The notes under the pieces are model-generated. The model was not told where the DNA came from and ran no database searches. It saw only the letters and a list, made by a program, of their open reading frames with translations. Source: Acidobacteriota bacterium (GTDB lineage Bacteria > Acidobacteriota > CAIWXX01). Taken from it: a DNA stretch of 49,958 bases. The stretch is from contig JACPPM010000084.1 of NCBI GenBank assembly GCA_016191015.1, positions 1 through 49,958 on the forward strand, in the 5' to 3' direction. Position numbers and translations under genes: made by a program. Positions 34,851-45,765 of this stretch are shown here, piece after piece (position 1 is the stretch's first letter; each line of letters opens with the position of its first letter).

Positions 34851-34886
34851 GTGATTGCCAACGTCAACGGAAAGATCTGCCGTGGC
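34851..34886 (+). pseudogene. Truncated aminotransferase 5' end
   Basis: The GTG start and the codons for IANVNGKIC are identical to the start of the intact aminotransferase at 45766. The sequence then jumps: 14 bases (between two TGC triplets) are missing, CCGTGG is shared, and homology ends. The frame stays open to 35057, encoding a 68-residue chimera with a cysteine-rich tail (CKPCEK, YCRFMCRW). That frame may be meaningless or a new small gene. Confidence 0.75.
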
Positions 34887-35049
34887 AATCCCGGGCCCCA
34901 GGACTGCAAGCCGTGCGAGAAGGTAGAGGAAGGGACAGACTATTTGACGGCGCCGTATTGCCGCTTTATGTGTCGATGGCATGTGCTCGACGGGAATCGG
35001 GTGACCAACCCACCGTTTTCATTACACCTAATCAGGTCGACGCCACGCC

Positions 35050-35868
35050 ATGGTTGACCAGAATCAAGACGAGGTACCCCAAGCCGCCATAGGCGCTCTA
35101 CTCGCAAGCGGATTCCCCTTTCAAACCGCCGTTGCGAGCGTAGTAGGGAACCTCGAAGGCTGGGAGGTTCTCAGCGAGGAGTTCCCTTGGCGAGATCAGC
35201 TCGGGCGGGACCAGTTTCTCGATCTGGTCGCGAGCGACGGTCAGTTTGTGGTTACGATCGAGTGCAAGAAGACCCAGAAAGAGACGTTGACCTTCCTCCA
35301 ACCGAGAGCAACCGCCCCTGACGTAACACGGGCACGCATCCTGCAAATCGAGCAGATACGGGATTCGACCAAGCGCATGGACCTGTTCAGCGCTGATAGA
35401 TATGTGTCCCCGCTCTCGCATGAAAGTCAGTTTTGTGTCGTAAGCACCAGCGACTCCGGGAGGGATCAACGTCTTCTTGAGGGGGATGCCCAGAAATTGG
35501 TCCGTGCTGCGGACTCCTACGCAACTCACTACAAGGATAGGTTCAAGATTGATAAGGATCCAGAGCCAGAGCGGTACTTCCTGCCGGTGATTGTGAGCAA
35601 TGCCAAGCTCTTCGTGGCGAAGTACGACCCGAGTTACGTGTCACTTGAGACCGGCCAGTTTGGAACGCCGGATCAGACTGATATTTTGGCGGTGGAGTGG
35701 GTCAGATTCAGAAAGTCGTTCACCTCCTATGGGGGAAAGGACGCTGGTGCTCGCACCGTATTCGTGGTAGCCGCTAAGAGTCTCGTGGCTTTCTTGGGCC
35801 AGCTCGATCTCGTGGACGCGTCGGCGCTCGGCAAGGCTCATTTCGCGCTTCCCGCTGGAGCGGCCTGA
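35050..35868 (+). CDS. Predicted PD-(D/E)XK-type nuclease of unknown family
   Basis: A 272-residue protein. FLDLVAS followed by VVTIECKKTQKE gives D58 and E71-x-K73, the layout of a restriction-endonuclease-like active site. I recognise no closer family. LLASGFPFQTAVASVV near the start could be a helical dimerisation or DNA-binding segment. No strong ribosome-binding site is visible at the ATG at 35050. It is the first gene of the accessory block and precedes the giant helicase-nuclease gene on the same strand, so a shared role in attacking foreign DNA is plausible but inferred. Confidence 0.6.
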   Translation: MVDQNQDEVPQAAIGALLASGFPFQTAVASVVGNLEGWEVLSEEFPWRDQLGRDQFLDLVASDGQFVVTIECKKTQKETLTFLQPRATAPDVTRARILQIEQIRDSTKRMDLFSADRYVSPLSHESQFCVVSTSDSGRDQRLLEGDAQKLVRAADSYATHYKDRFKIDKDPEPERYFLPVIVSNAKLFVAKYDPSYVSLETGQFGTPDQTDILAVEWVRFRKSFTSYGGKDAGARTVFVVAAKSLVAFLGQLDLVDASALGKAHFALPAGAA

Positions 35869-36356
35869 CGGAATAGGCATTCTTGTCGCGGTTGGCTCCA
35901 GCAAACCCGGCGTTGCACCAAGTCCGAAGCCGGGTATTCTGGAATTCGATTTGTTTTCAGGTGGAGCGGTGGGAGGAAGAGGCACAGTCAAGGAGATTGC
36001 CGCGATCGTCTGTTCAAGGTCGCCACTTGGCGATCCCGAGAAGCGGAGGTCACGGGGCATACTTCCGGCGGCGCGTCGGCAGGACTGGAAAGTGAATGGT
36101 TGCCCTGGGCAGGCTTCCGCTTGGGATACGGCACTCGAACGAGTCTCGGCTGTGCGGTCCTGAAGCGCGGGCAGCGCTCCCGTCTCGCCTAATCGCCCTC
36201 TGCGCCACACATCCAGAATTCCTTGTTTTCTCAGAACTCCCGGCTGGGGTATCATGGGATATGCCACGACGCGGTGCGCGAGCGATGTACCTTCGCTTCG
36301 CCGCCCACTGCTGTCGTTCAACTTCTACGCTGACCTGCCCAACATCATGATGACTG
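35869..36356. other. Intergenic region within accessory block
   Basis: Nearly 490 bases between two defence-type genes. An open plus-strand frame over about 35886-36163 contains SPKPGILEFDLFSGGAVGG but matches no family I know. The minus strand is also open without recognisable content. I see no clear promoter, terminator or repeat. Confidence 0.35.
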
Positions 36357-39300
36357 ATGCTCATGGACGAGCACACAGACGTTAGCGGCGTTCGAGACCG
36401 TGCAATAGCCCTCTACACGTTCCTCAAGGAATTCACCGAGCTTCGCGCGAGCACTATCCGTTCGCTCGATCAGTACGAACAGGTTCTCTGGTTCTCCGAC
36501 ATTCCGCGTGAAGCCGAGTGTAACTGCGCAGCGTGGCACCGTGGACAAGACAGTGAGAGCGGAGAGGTCTGGCTAGAGATCCGCCATCCGCGGCTGATCG
36601 CTGCTCCCACGCCCTCGGAAGAGCTCGCCCCGTGGCTAGTGCAAACGCAGGTCGCCGATTCGTCCATCGAGATGCCGGAGCTTCGACCCGAAATCGCAAC
36701 GCGTGTCGAGGATGAGACAGGTGAACAAGGCGTCGAACACAAGCTCCTCACGGACCACCCGGAGATCAAGCCATTATGGGAGCGGTATGTCGAGACACGT
36801 TGGTGGCCGTGGGCGGAAGCAGATCGTCAGGCTCAGGCGGTCCAACGGGTTTACACACAGCTTTTCTCCATTTACCAGAAACAACAGCGGCTTGGTGAGC
36901 AGTACGAGGTCGTAGTTGGATTGGGATTGCTGACATGGCGCACACCAGACGGCCAGGAAATTCGGCGGCATCTCATCGCCGCGAGCACTTCGGTGGCATT
37001 CGATGCAGCTCGGGGCATCATGAGCGTTGGACCGGCTGGAGAGGGCGCCAAGACGCACCTCGAGCAGGACATGCTCGACCCGACGACTCGCCCAGATGCC
37101 CTGGAGCTCCGCGCACTTGAGGGTCAGATCGGAGAAGTCGGAGAACACGTGTGGGATCCCACTTCCATGGACTCCATCCTGGCCGCGTGGGTCCATTCTG
37201 CATCCCCGAGGGGTGTCTACAGTGATGTCCTTCGCCCGCCGGAAAGCGCTTTCACAGATCCGCAGGTGCACCTCGCGCCGGCGTTGATCCTTCGCAAGCG
37301 TACGGAACGATCCTATGTAAAGGCATTCGAAGAAATCATCGGACAGCTGAACGATGGTGCTCCGATTCCTCCCGGAGTCGGCCAGTTCGTGACAGTGACC
37401 GACGATAGGGTTGGCAACCAACTGCAGAGGGAGGTATCAGGCGGCGGCGGATCTACGGGCGATCTGTACTTTCCGCTAGAGTCGAATGAGGCGCAGCAAC
37501 AGATCGTGGAGCGTCTGGCAAGCCATACGGGCGTTCTCGTCCAAGGTCCACCAGGCACCGGTAAGTCTCACTCTATTGTTAACCTCATCTGTCACCTCCT
37601 CGCATCCGGGCAGCGCGTCTTGGTGACCAGCCATGCAGCACGTGCCCTGAAAGTGCTGCAGCGATACATCCGCGAGAGAGCGGCCGAGATCTCCCCTCTC
37701 GCCGTTGTGCTGCTGGGAGATGATCGCGAGGCACTTCAGGCAATGGAGGATTCGGTCCACGGGATAACATATCGCCACAATCAGTGGGACGCCGAGGCAA
37801 GCCTCCGGAGAACACGCCAACTCCAGTCTCAACTCGACGAGGCGCGCAAGGAAGAAGCTACCGTCCTGGCGGAGCTCCGCGCCATTCGGGAAAGAGAGAC
37901 CTATTCGCACCCTGTCCGGTTTGGGGCATACGGCGGCACTTTGCAGGCGCTTGCCACCAGATTGCGACAGGAAGAAGAGTCGTTCGGTTGGATCGAAGAT
38001 CGACCTGCGGAGGACCGAGAGCCACCGTTGTCATCAGAGCAGCTAGGGGACCTGCTCTTTCTACTTCGCGACGTTCAGATCGATGAATGGCATTCAAGAG
38101 GCGTTCATACCTTCGACGCGTCCGCGCTCCCCTCACCGGACTTGATCTCAGCCCTGGTAGATGACGAGTCGCTCGCGAAGACGGCTTACTACCAAGTGTC
38201 GGGTGCGCGGGACAGGCGGGAATACTCTCCCATCGCTGCCGCTCCGAACATTTCGCGCAATCGGCTGGGGGATGGGGTCGCGGAGTTGCTTGCGGTCATC
38301 GACCGGATCGGGAGACACCTGCACACGTGGACGGAGAAGGCGGTGCTGCAAATCCTCGGGGATCAAGACCGCGCTTGGAGGGATCTTTTCGAGGTAACCA
38401 AGGCGCACCTGTCTCGCATCGGCACCCGCGCACACTGGGCGGATGAAACCGCGGTCTCTGGGCTCGGTGAGCGTGATCACCACGAGGTCCGGGCGGACGC
38501 AGAAGCAATGCTCGCGCATCTCGAGAAGGGAGGCGGATGGGGGATTTGGCCGTTCCGGGGTCGAGCTGCGAAGGCGAGGCAGTATCTGCGGCGGGAGATC
38601 AAGGTCGCAGGCAGATCGTGTGAGACGCCGGAGACCCTGAGGGACCTGACAGCTTGGCTTGACGTTGAAGAGCGCCTCAGGTTCATGCGCGAGAGGTGGG
38701 CGCCTTTTCACACCATCGCCAGTCGCAGTTATGCGGCCCAGGTGGGTGACTTGGAGGACCTTTGCGAGCCGCTCGAGGCCGCCTTGAGCCTGCACGAGCG
38801 AGTGCGGCAATTGAGATCTCTGGTCCAGGCTATCCCTGGGCTGGCCGAACCGACATGGCACGATCTGAACGAGCTGCGAGGGCTGCGCGAATGCGTGGCA
38901 GCCGTCTGCCTGGAATTTCATCTCCAGGATGCCGGGCAAACTCTCGTGGAGGAGCGGGATCGGATTGCTTCTCAAGCCCAAGGCGCTGACACAGATCCAG
39001 CTGGGATGGATCTTCTTCGAGCGATTGAAGCGCGCGACGTAGACAGCTATCGGGAATCATTCTCGCGGATACTGCAGAATCAGGAGAGAGCGAATGCTTT
39101 GAAACGGCGGAACGCTTTGTTGTCGCTGCTCCGGGATAGCGCTCCACTTCTCGCGGAGGAGCTCGCATCCACTGCGCGGGACGATGCCTGGGATCACCGG
39201 GCTGTGCAGTTCGCATCGGCTTGGAACTGGGCGCGAACCACAGCGTGGGTAGAGCGGCTTTGCGATCAGGAGATCGAGCAACAATTGCGGCTTCAGCTCG

Positions 39301-41600
39301 ATTCGGCACGCGATCGCATTCGGAACCTTCTCAAGGAGCTCGCGGCCGAGATGGCATGGTCGCACTGCTTCGCCCGGATGACGGAACACGAACGGCAGCA
39401 CCTGGTGGCATGGTCCAAGGCGGTCCGCAGCATTGGGAAAGGAACGGGAAAGTACGCCCCCATGCATCGTCGCAATGCGCGCGAGCACCTGAATGAGTGT
39501 CGATCTGCCATCCCGGCCTGGGTCATGCCCCTCTATCGCGTGGCTGAAACGATCAAGCCGGGCAATGATCTTTTTGATGTTGTCATCATCGACGAAGCAA
39601 GCCAGTCTGGGCCAGAGGCCTTGCTCCTCGCTTATCTGTCGAAAAAGCTTGTGGTCGTGGGGGATGACAAGCAGATCAGCCCTACCTACGCTGGGGTCAA
39701 CCACGAGGACGTGAACCAACTGCGGGCTCGTCATATTATGGACCTGCCGCACGCCGATGCCTACGGCGTTCAACAGAGCTTCTTCGACCTCGCCGAGATT
39801 AGATACCCAGGTCGAATTCGCCTGAGGGAACATTTCCGGTGTATGCCGGAAATCATCCAATTTTCAAACAACCTCTGCTATCAGAGCGAGCCGCTGATTC
39901 CTCTCCGCCAGTTTGGCGGCAGGCGTCTCTCGCCGGTGATCTCCGTGCGACACGTCCCGGAGGGATACCTGAAGGGACATGCCCAGAGCGTGATCAATCC
40001 GCCGGAGGCTCAAGCGATTGTGGACTCGATACTCCGGATTCACGCCGACGCAGCCTACGACGGGAAGACCTTCGGCGTCATCAGTCTGCTGGGCGATTCA
40101 CAGGCACGCGAGATCGAGCGTCTACTGCTGGACAAGCTCGGACCGCCCGAGATGGAGCGCCGACAGCTAGTTTGTGGTGATGCATACGCATTTCAAGGGG
40201 ACGAGCGGGACGTGATGTTCCTCAGCCTCGTATCTGCACCTAGCGAGGACCGTAGGATTGGCACGCTCACCGACGACACCGCACGGCGCCGATTCAACGT
40301 GGCCGCGAGCCGTGCTCGCGATCAACTCTTCCTCTTTCACACGGCGACCCTGAACGATTTGAGTCCGCAGTGTTTTCGCTACGCGCTTCTGGCGTATTGT
40401 CAGAATCCCGCGATCGGACGATCAGTGGTCTCTGGCCTCTCGGTCGCTGATTTCCAGCGCGTGGCGGCAACGGCGGATCGTATGCGGATCCGAGCGCCTG
40501 AGCCATTCGAGAGCTGGTTCGAAGTGGATGTCTTCCTGCAATTGACCGCTCGCGGCTATCGTGTCTTGCCGCAGTATGAGGTAGCTGGGTATCGCATCGA
40601 TCTGGTCGTCGAAGGCATGAACCGTCGGGTTGCCGTCGAGTGCGATGGGGATCGGTGGCATGGCCGCGAACGGTATGAACTGGATATGGCACGGCAACGC
40701 ATGCTTGAGCGGTGCGGATGGAAATTCTGGCGTGTGCGAGGGAGCGCCTTCTCTCTGGATCCAGAGGCCGCACTGGACGACCTTTGGGATACCCTTGCGC
40801 GCGAAGAGGTCTACCCAGAGGGGCACGAGCACTCGATCAAGCCTGAATCCCGCGGCTTTCGGTCTGAATCGCCTGGTTCGAGCTCAGGTGTGCCCGGACA
40901 AGCGGGGCCAGGTACACTCCTATCGGACAACGAGCATCATTGGGACTCAGTCTCCGAACTGGAGAACTCAGCTGCCGTCGCTGATCTCTCGAAAGCGGAT
41001 AATTCAGATAAACACTCGGACCCATTGAGTGCAGACGGAATGCGGGATCTAGCAGATGCCCCTTATGAGGCCTGGTGCTCCGGCGAGAGCCTTCCGAACC
41101 CGGTGGGGGCTCATCTGAGTGATCTAGTCCCTGGATTGGTGAGCATCGTGAGCATCGAAGGACCGATCACTGCGCACCATCTCTATCGAATCTTCGTGAA
41201 GGGAGCCGGCCGCCAGCGGGTTGGCCGGCAATCACGAAGCGCGCTGAACAAGGCGGTATCCAGAGCCGTGCGGGAAGGCCTCATCGACAAGCGAAATGAT
41301 GCCGGTCAACCCGGTGTCGAGTGCCTCATCCTTCGGAAGGCAGGAACGCCCTCTGTCACAGTGAGACCTCGTGGCAACCGAGAATTCACGGAGATTCCAC
41401 CGTCGGAAGTGGCGACCGTCATCCTTCGGCTGAGAGAGTGGAACCCGTTGTTGCTCGACAGGGCGCTGTACCGCGCGGTACTTGATTTCTACGAAACCAA
41501 GCGGATGACCGCGAACATCGAGGTGCGGCTCCGGTGGATCTTCGAGCGGAGACACGAGCTCGCGGGAGTAGAGGGTGCCAATCGTGGCGCTCCCGAGTAG
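36357..41600 (+). CDS. Giant SF1 helicase-nuclease fusion, putative defence protein
   Basis: A 1747-residue protein. The first ~330 residues are unassigned. Walker A QGPPGTGKSHS is at ~396-406. A charged, coiled-coil-like insert spans ~480-520. Walker B VVIIDEASQS is at ~1075, followed by VVVGDDKQISP, FRCMPEIIQFSN, AYAFQGDERDV and RRRFNVAASRARDQL, all SF1 motifs. A Vsr/DUF559-type nuclease follows at ~1384-1485 (YRIDLVVEG, VAVECDGDRWH, WKFWRVRGSAF). Near the C-terminus ITAHHLYRIFVKGAG and SRAVREGLIDK look like the DUF3320 winged helix. DUF4011/DUF3320 helicase-Vsr proteins have been linked to phage defence. The start may be 36357 or 36363. Confidence 0.85.
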   Translation: MLMDEHTDVSGVRDRAIALYTFLKEFTELRASTIRSLDQYEQVLWFSDIPREAECNCAAWHRGQDSESGEVWLEIRHPRLIAAPTPSEELAPWLVQTQVADSSIEMPELRPEIATRVEDETGEQGVEHKLLTDHPEIKPLWERYVETRWWPWAEADRQAQAVQRVYTQLFSIYQKQQRLGEQYEVVVGLGLLTWRTPDGQEIRRHLIAASTSVAFDAARGIMSVGPAGEGAKTHLEQDMLDPTTRPDALELRALEGQIGEVGEHVWDPTSMDSILAAWVHSASPRGVYSDVLRPPESAFTDPQVHLAPALILRKRTERSYVKAFEEIIGQLNDGAPIPPGVGQFVTVTDDRVGNQLQREVSGGGGSTGDLYFPLESNEAQQQIVERLASHTGVLVQGPPGTGKSHSIVNLICHLLASGQRVLVTSHAARALKVLQRYIRERAAEISPLAVVLLGDDREALQAMEDSVHGITYRHNQWDAEASLRRTRQLQSQLDEARKEEATVLAELRAIRERETYSHPVRFGAYGGTLQALATRLRQEEESFGWIEDRPAEDREPPLSSEQLGDLLFLLRDVQIDEWHSRGVHTFDASALPSPDLISALVDDESLAKTAYYQVSGARDRREYSPIAAAPNISRNRLGDGVAELLAVIDRIGRHLHTWTEKAVLQILGDQDRAWRDLFEVTKAHLSRIGTRAHWADETAVSGLGERDHHEVRADAEAMLAHLEKGGGWGIWPFRGRAAKARQYLRREIKVAGRSCETPETLRDLTAWLDVEERLRFMRERWAPFHTIASRSYAAQVGDLEDLCEPLEAALSLHERVRQLRSLVQAIPGLAEPTWHDLNELRGLRECVAAVCLEFHLQDAGQTLVEERDRIASQAQGADTDPAGMDLLRAIEARDVDSYRESFSRILQNQERANALKRRNALLSLLRDSAPLLAEELASTARDDAWDHRAVQFASAWNWARTTAWVERLCDQEIEQQLRLQLDSARDRIRNLLKELAAEMAWSHCFARMTEHERQHLVAWSKAVRSIGKGTGKYAPMHRRNAREHLNECRSAIPAWVMPLYRVAETIKPGNDLFDVVIIDEASQSGPEALLLAYLSKKLVVVGDDKQISPTYAGVNHEDVNQLRARHIMDLPHADAYGVQQSFFDLAEIRYPGRIRLREHFRCMPEIIQFSNNLCYQSEPLIPLRQFGGRRLSPVISVRHVPEGYLKGHAQSVINPPEAQAIVDSILRIHADAAYDGKTFGVISLLGDSQAREIERLLLDKLGPPEMERRQLVCGDAYAFQGDERDVMFLSLVSAPSEDRRIGTLTDDTARRRFNVAASRARDQLFLFHTATLNDLSPQCFRYALLAYCQNPAIGRSVVSGLSVADFQRVAATADRMRIRAPEPFESWFEVDVFLQLTARGYRVLPQYEVAGYRIDLVVEGMNRRVAVECDGDRWHGRERYELDMARQRMLERCGWKFWRVRGSAFSLDPEAALDDLWDTLAREEVYPEGHEHSIKPESRGFRSESPGSSSGVPGQAGPGTLLSDNEHHWDSVSELENSAAVADLSKADNSDKHSDPLSADGMRDLADAPYEAWCSGESLPNPVGAHLSDLVPGLVSIVSIEGPITAHHLYRIFVKGAGRQRVGRQSRSALNKAVSRAVREGLIDKRNDAGQPGVECLILRKAGTPSVTVRPRGNREFTEIPPSEVATVILRLREWNPLLLDRALYRAVLDFYETKRMTANIEVRLRWIFERRHELAGVEGANRGAPE

Positions 41601-41761
41601 TCCCCCGTGCGGGATCGAGACGTTCGTGAGAAACGGATGGATATCTGCACGTTGCTGACAGCACTTTGAGCGCAGAAAACCAACGTCGCGGTGCAGCGTT
41701 GAATACCCGTTTCTGATTTCCGAGATATCCAAGGAGGGGCAGTCGGAGTATAGTTCCGAAT

Positions 41762-42970
41762 ATGGGCTCCCGAATTCCAGCGTTGGTGAACCCTCCCATG
41801 CTCACGTGGGCGAGGGAGGAAGCCGGCTATACGATCGAGTCCGCCGCGGAGCAGACCGGTTTTGCGGTTGGGAGGCTGCGAGCGTGGGAAAGCAACGAGG
41901 CCAAGCCGACCGTTCGACAGGCCCAGGCGCTCGCGAAGTGCTATCACTGGCCATTCGGACTCTTCTTCCTCCCACAGCCACCTTCGCTTCCCCCCCTGGC
42001 TGGCGTGTACCGCCGCTTGCCGGGGATCCAGCCCGGTGTTGAGTCGCCGGAGCTTCGGGTGGCCATACGGATCATGTCGCATCGGCGCGAAGCCGCCCTT
42101 CAGTTGAGTGGCGAGCTGGGAGCACCCGTGGTCGAGTTACCGATGACCATTCATCTGTCCGAGAATCCAGCGGATGCGGGACGTCGACTCCGAAGACAGC
42201 TGGGGGTTTCGGCACAGGAGCAACTTGATTGGCCCGACGAATGGAAAGCCTGGAGGCGGTGGCGCGATGCGGTCGAGACCATTGGAGTGCTGGTCTTCCA
42301 GTTTCCTAAGGTCGGCCTTGACCAAGTGCGGGGTCTTTCCCTCTTGTGCTTTCCATTGCCTGTCATCGGCATCAACACCAAGGAGTCCTCGGCAGGAGCC
42401 CGGTCATTCACACTCCTGCATGAGTTGGTTCATCTCGCTCTGGCTCAGGGGCACGAGGAGCAGGTGGCGCAGACGGAAAAGCGCAGCGAGGCTGGTTGGC
42501 GAGAGGTAGAGCGCTTTGCCGAGGAGGTGGCCAGCACCATCCTGATTCCAGAGGAAGTACTTGCGAGATTTCTAGCGAGAATGTCCGTACCGAAAGACCA
42601 ATGGGATCTGCCGCTCGTCAGGAAACTGGCGAACAGCTTTCGAGTGACTCCGGCAGCGATGGCAACGAGACTGCGGTCACTCGGGGCCCTCACCTGGGAC
42701 GGCTATTGGCGATGGAAACGGCAGTGGGATACTTACATCGGCACACTCAAACCGCGGGGTGGTGGATTTGCTACGCCGGCAGAGAAAGCGTTGAGTCGCG
42801 GCGGGCGTCCCTTTGCTCAGCTAGTCTTGGAGGCACTGGATGCTAATCGCATCACTGCTGTGGATGCTTGCAGGTACCTCGATCTCCGATTTGATCATGT
42901 GGAGAAACTCCGGATGGAACTGAGGACCGGCGTCAGCGCCGGGTCCATGCCCAGGGACCAGGCCGGATAG
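41762..42970 (+). CDS. XRE-family regulator fused to ImmA/IrrE metallopeptidase
   Basis: A 402-residue protein. An N-terminal helix-turn-helix (LTWAREEAGYTIESAAEQTG, then LRAWESNEAKPTVRQ) spans ~13-60. The ImmA/IrrE zinc peptidase motif HELVH is H220-E221..H224. A C-terminal part of ~90 residues completes the family length. In known systems such proteins repress a partner gene and cleave a repressor or partner on a signal. The gene 26 bases downstream encodes a DUF4411 PIN-like protein, a common partner, so the two likely form a toxin-antitoxin-like module. Confidence 0.88.
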   Translation: MGSRIPALVNPPMLTWAREEAGYTIESAAEQTGFAVGRLRAWESNEAKPTVRQAQALAKCYHWPFGLFFLPQPPSLPPLAGVYRRLPGIQPGVESPELRVAIRIMSHRREAALQLSGELGAPVVELPMTIHLSENPADAGRRLRRQLGVSAQEQLDWPDEWKAWRRWRDAVETIGVLVFQFPKVGLDQVRGLSLLCFPLPVIGINTKESSAGARSFTLLHELVHLALAQGHEEQVAQTEKRSEAGWREVERFAEEVASTILIPEEVLARFLARMSVPKDQWDLPLVRKLANSFRVTPAAMATRLRSLGALTWDGYWRWKRQWDTYIGTLKPRGGGFATPAEKALSRGGRPFAQLVLEALDANRITAVDACRYLDLRFDHVEKLRMELRTGVSAGSMPRDQAG

Positions 42971-42996
42971 CCAGAAGGGGAGGCCGAGCGGATTTC

Positions 42997-43470
42997 GTGT
43001 ACAGCATAGACACGAGCTTCTTCATGGACTGGCAGGCGCGCTTCTATCCCTTGGACCTGTTTCCGTCGATGAGCGCACGGATCGAGACATTGATTTCCGC
43101 ACACGCATTCCAAGCCGTCGAACTTGTATTGGAGGAGTTGAAGGCTGTCGGAACTCCGGACCTGCAGGCGTGGGCATTCGCCCACAAGAACGTGTTCGTT
43201 CCCTTGGGATCTGAGATACAGCTGGACGCAGCAGCGATTGAGGCCAGATATCCGGATTTGATGGACGCGAAAGGCGGGTATCAATCCGCCGATGCCTACG
43301 TCATCGCTATGGCTAGGCTGAAGGACTGGGCGGTCGTATCCCAGGAAACCTCGGCCAACGAAAAGCGGAATCCTGCGAAGAGGTACTACATCCCCGATGT
43401 GTGTCGAGATCTGGGTGTGCCCTGTATCAACCTGCTTGGATTGATGCGCCGTGAAAAGTGGGCGTTTTGA
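42997..43470 (+). CDS. DUF4411 PIN-like putative toxin
   Basis: A 157-residue protein. It starts (GTG) with YSIDTSFFMDWQARFYP, giving the first PIN aspartate. It continues with VLEELKA (glutamate), GGYQSADAYVIAMARLKDWAVVSQE (aspartate and final motif) and YYIPDVCRDLGVPCINLLGLM. It matches DUF4411, a PIN-like RNase family usually encoded next to XRE/ImmA genes, as here. GGGGAGG lies about 15 bases upstream. Confidence 0.85.
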   Translation: MYSIDTSFFMDWQARFYPLDLFPSMSARIETLISAHAFQAVELVLEELKAVGTPDLQAWAFAHKNVFVPLGSEIQLDAAAIEARYPDLMDAKGGYQSADAYVIAMARLKDWAVVSQETSANEKRNPAKRYYIPDVCRDLGVPCINLLGLMRREKWAF

Positions 43471-43719
43471 CCTTTGAGCTGAGACCTGCACCAAACACGG
43501 CATCGACCAAGACGTCCAGTTCAGCATGCGCCGCAGTGCGGGGGGGGGCGAGGTGCACATCGTCGCGGAATGCATCGAGCTGTTGGAGAACAGTGATGCG
43601 GATCCAGTCGGCGCCTGACGACCAGCTGTGGGGGATGGTCCCCTTGGCCGCCCCTGAACTGGGCTTTCGAGGGTGCACATCTTCTCGTCAAGTCAGGGAG
43701 TTCCGATGAAGCTGTACTT
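43471..43719. other. Right end of accessory block, degraded sequence
   Basis: About 250 bases between the DUF4411 gene and the hrpA copy. The minus strand has an open frame over 43427-43678 including WIRITVLQQLDAFRDDV and AELDVLVDAVFGAG, which reads like a protein fragment. The ELDxLV pattern weakly recalls C-termini of large DNA methyltransferases, but I cannot identify it. No terminal inverted repeat or integrase is visible. Confidence 0.35.
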
Positions 43720-45699
<1,980 letters not shown>

Positions 45700-45731
45700 C
45701 TCCGAAATGCCATTGTACCTGACGCCGGGTT

Positions 45732-45759
45732 TTGAGGAGTGACGAATGCCGGATAGAAT
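45732..45759 (+). promoter_or_regulatory. Possible promoter of aminotransferase (leaderless type)
   Basis: TTGAGG (45732-45737) and TAGAAT (45754-45759) are spaced by 16 bases. The -10 box ends six bases before the GTG start at 45766, so transcription would begin at or next to the start codon. No ribosome-binding site is seen, which fits a leaderless message. Confidence 0.5.
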
Positions 45760-45765
45760 CGCGGC

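Larger units (their letters stand above)
32460..34886. repeat. hrpA-ilvE junction, direct repeat copy 1
   Basis: This segment is repeated at 43720-45801 in the same orientation. It covers the N-terminal two-thirds of hrpA, the 66-base divergent promoter region (one visible base difference) and the first codons of the aminotransferase gene. Homology ends after AAGATCTGC on the aminotransferase side and at CCCCTCAAA inside hrpA. An 8.8-kb accessory block lies between the copies. Confidence 0.85.

Noticed and set aside
35641-36321. 226-codon minus-strand frame in the accessory block
   Set aside because: It overlaps the 3' end of the nuclease gene on the other strand and has no recognisable content.
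34887-43719. Integrase- or transposon-borne island
   Set aside because: No integrase, transposase, tRNA attachment site or terminal inverted repeats are visible; the flanks are duplicated host genes instead.
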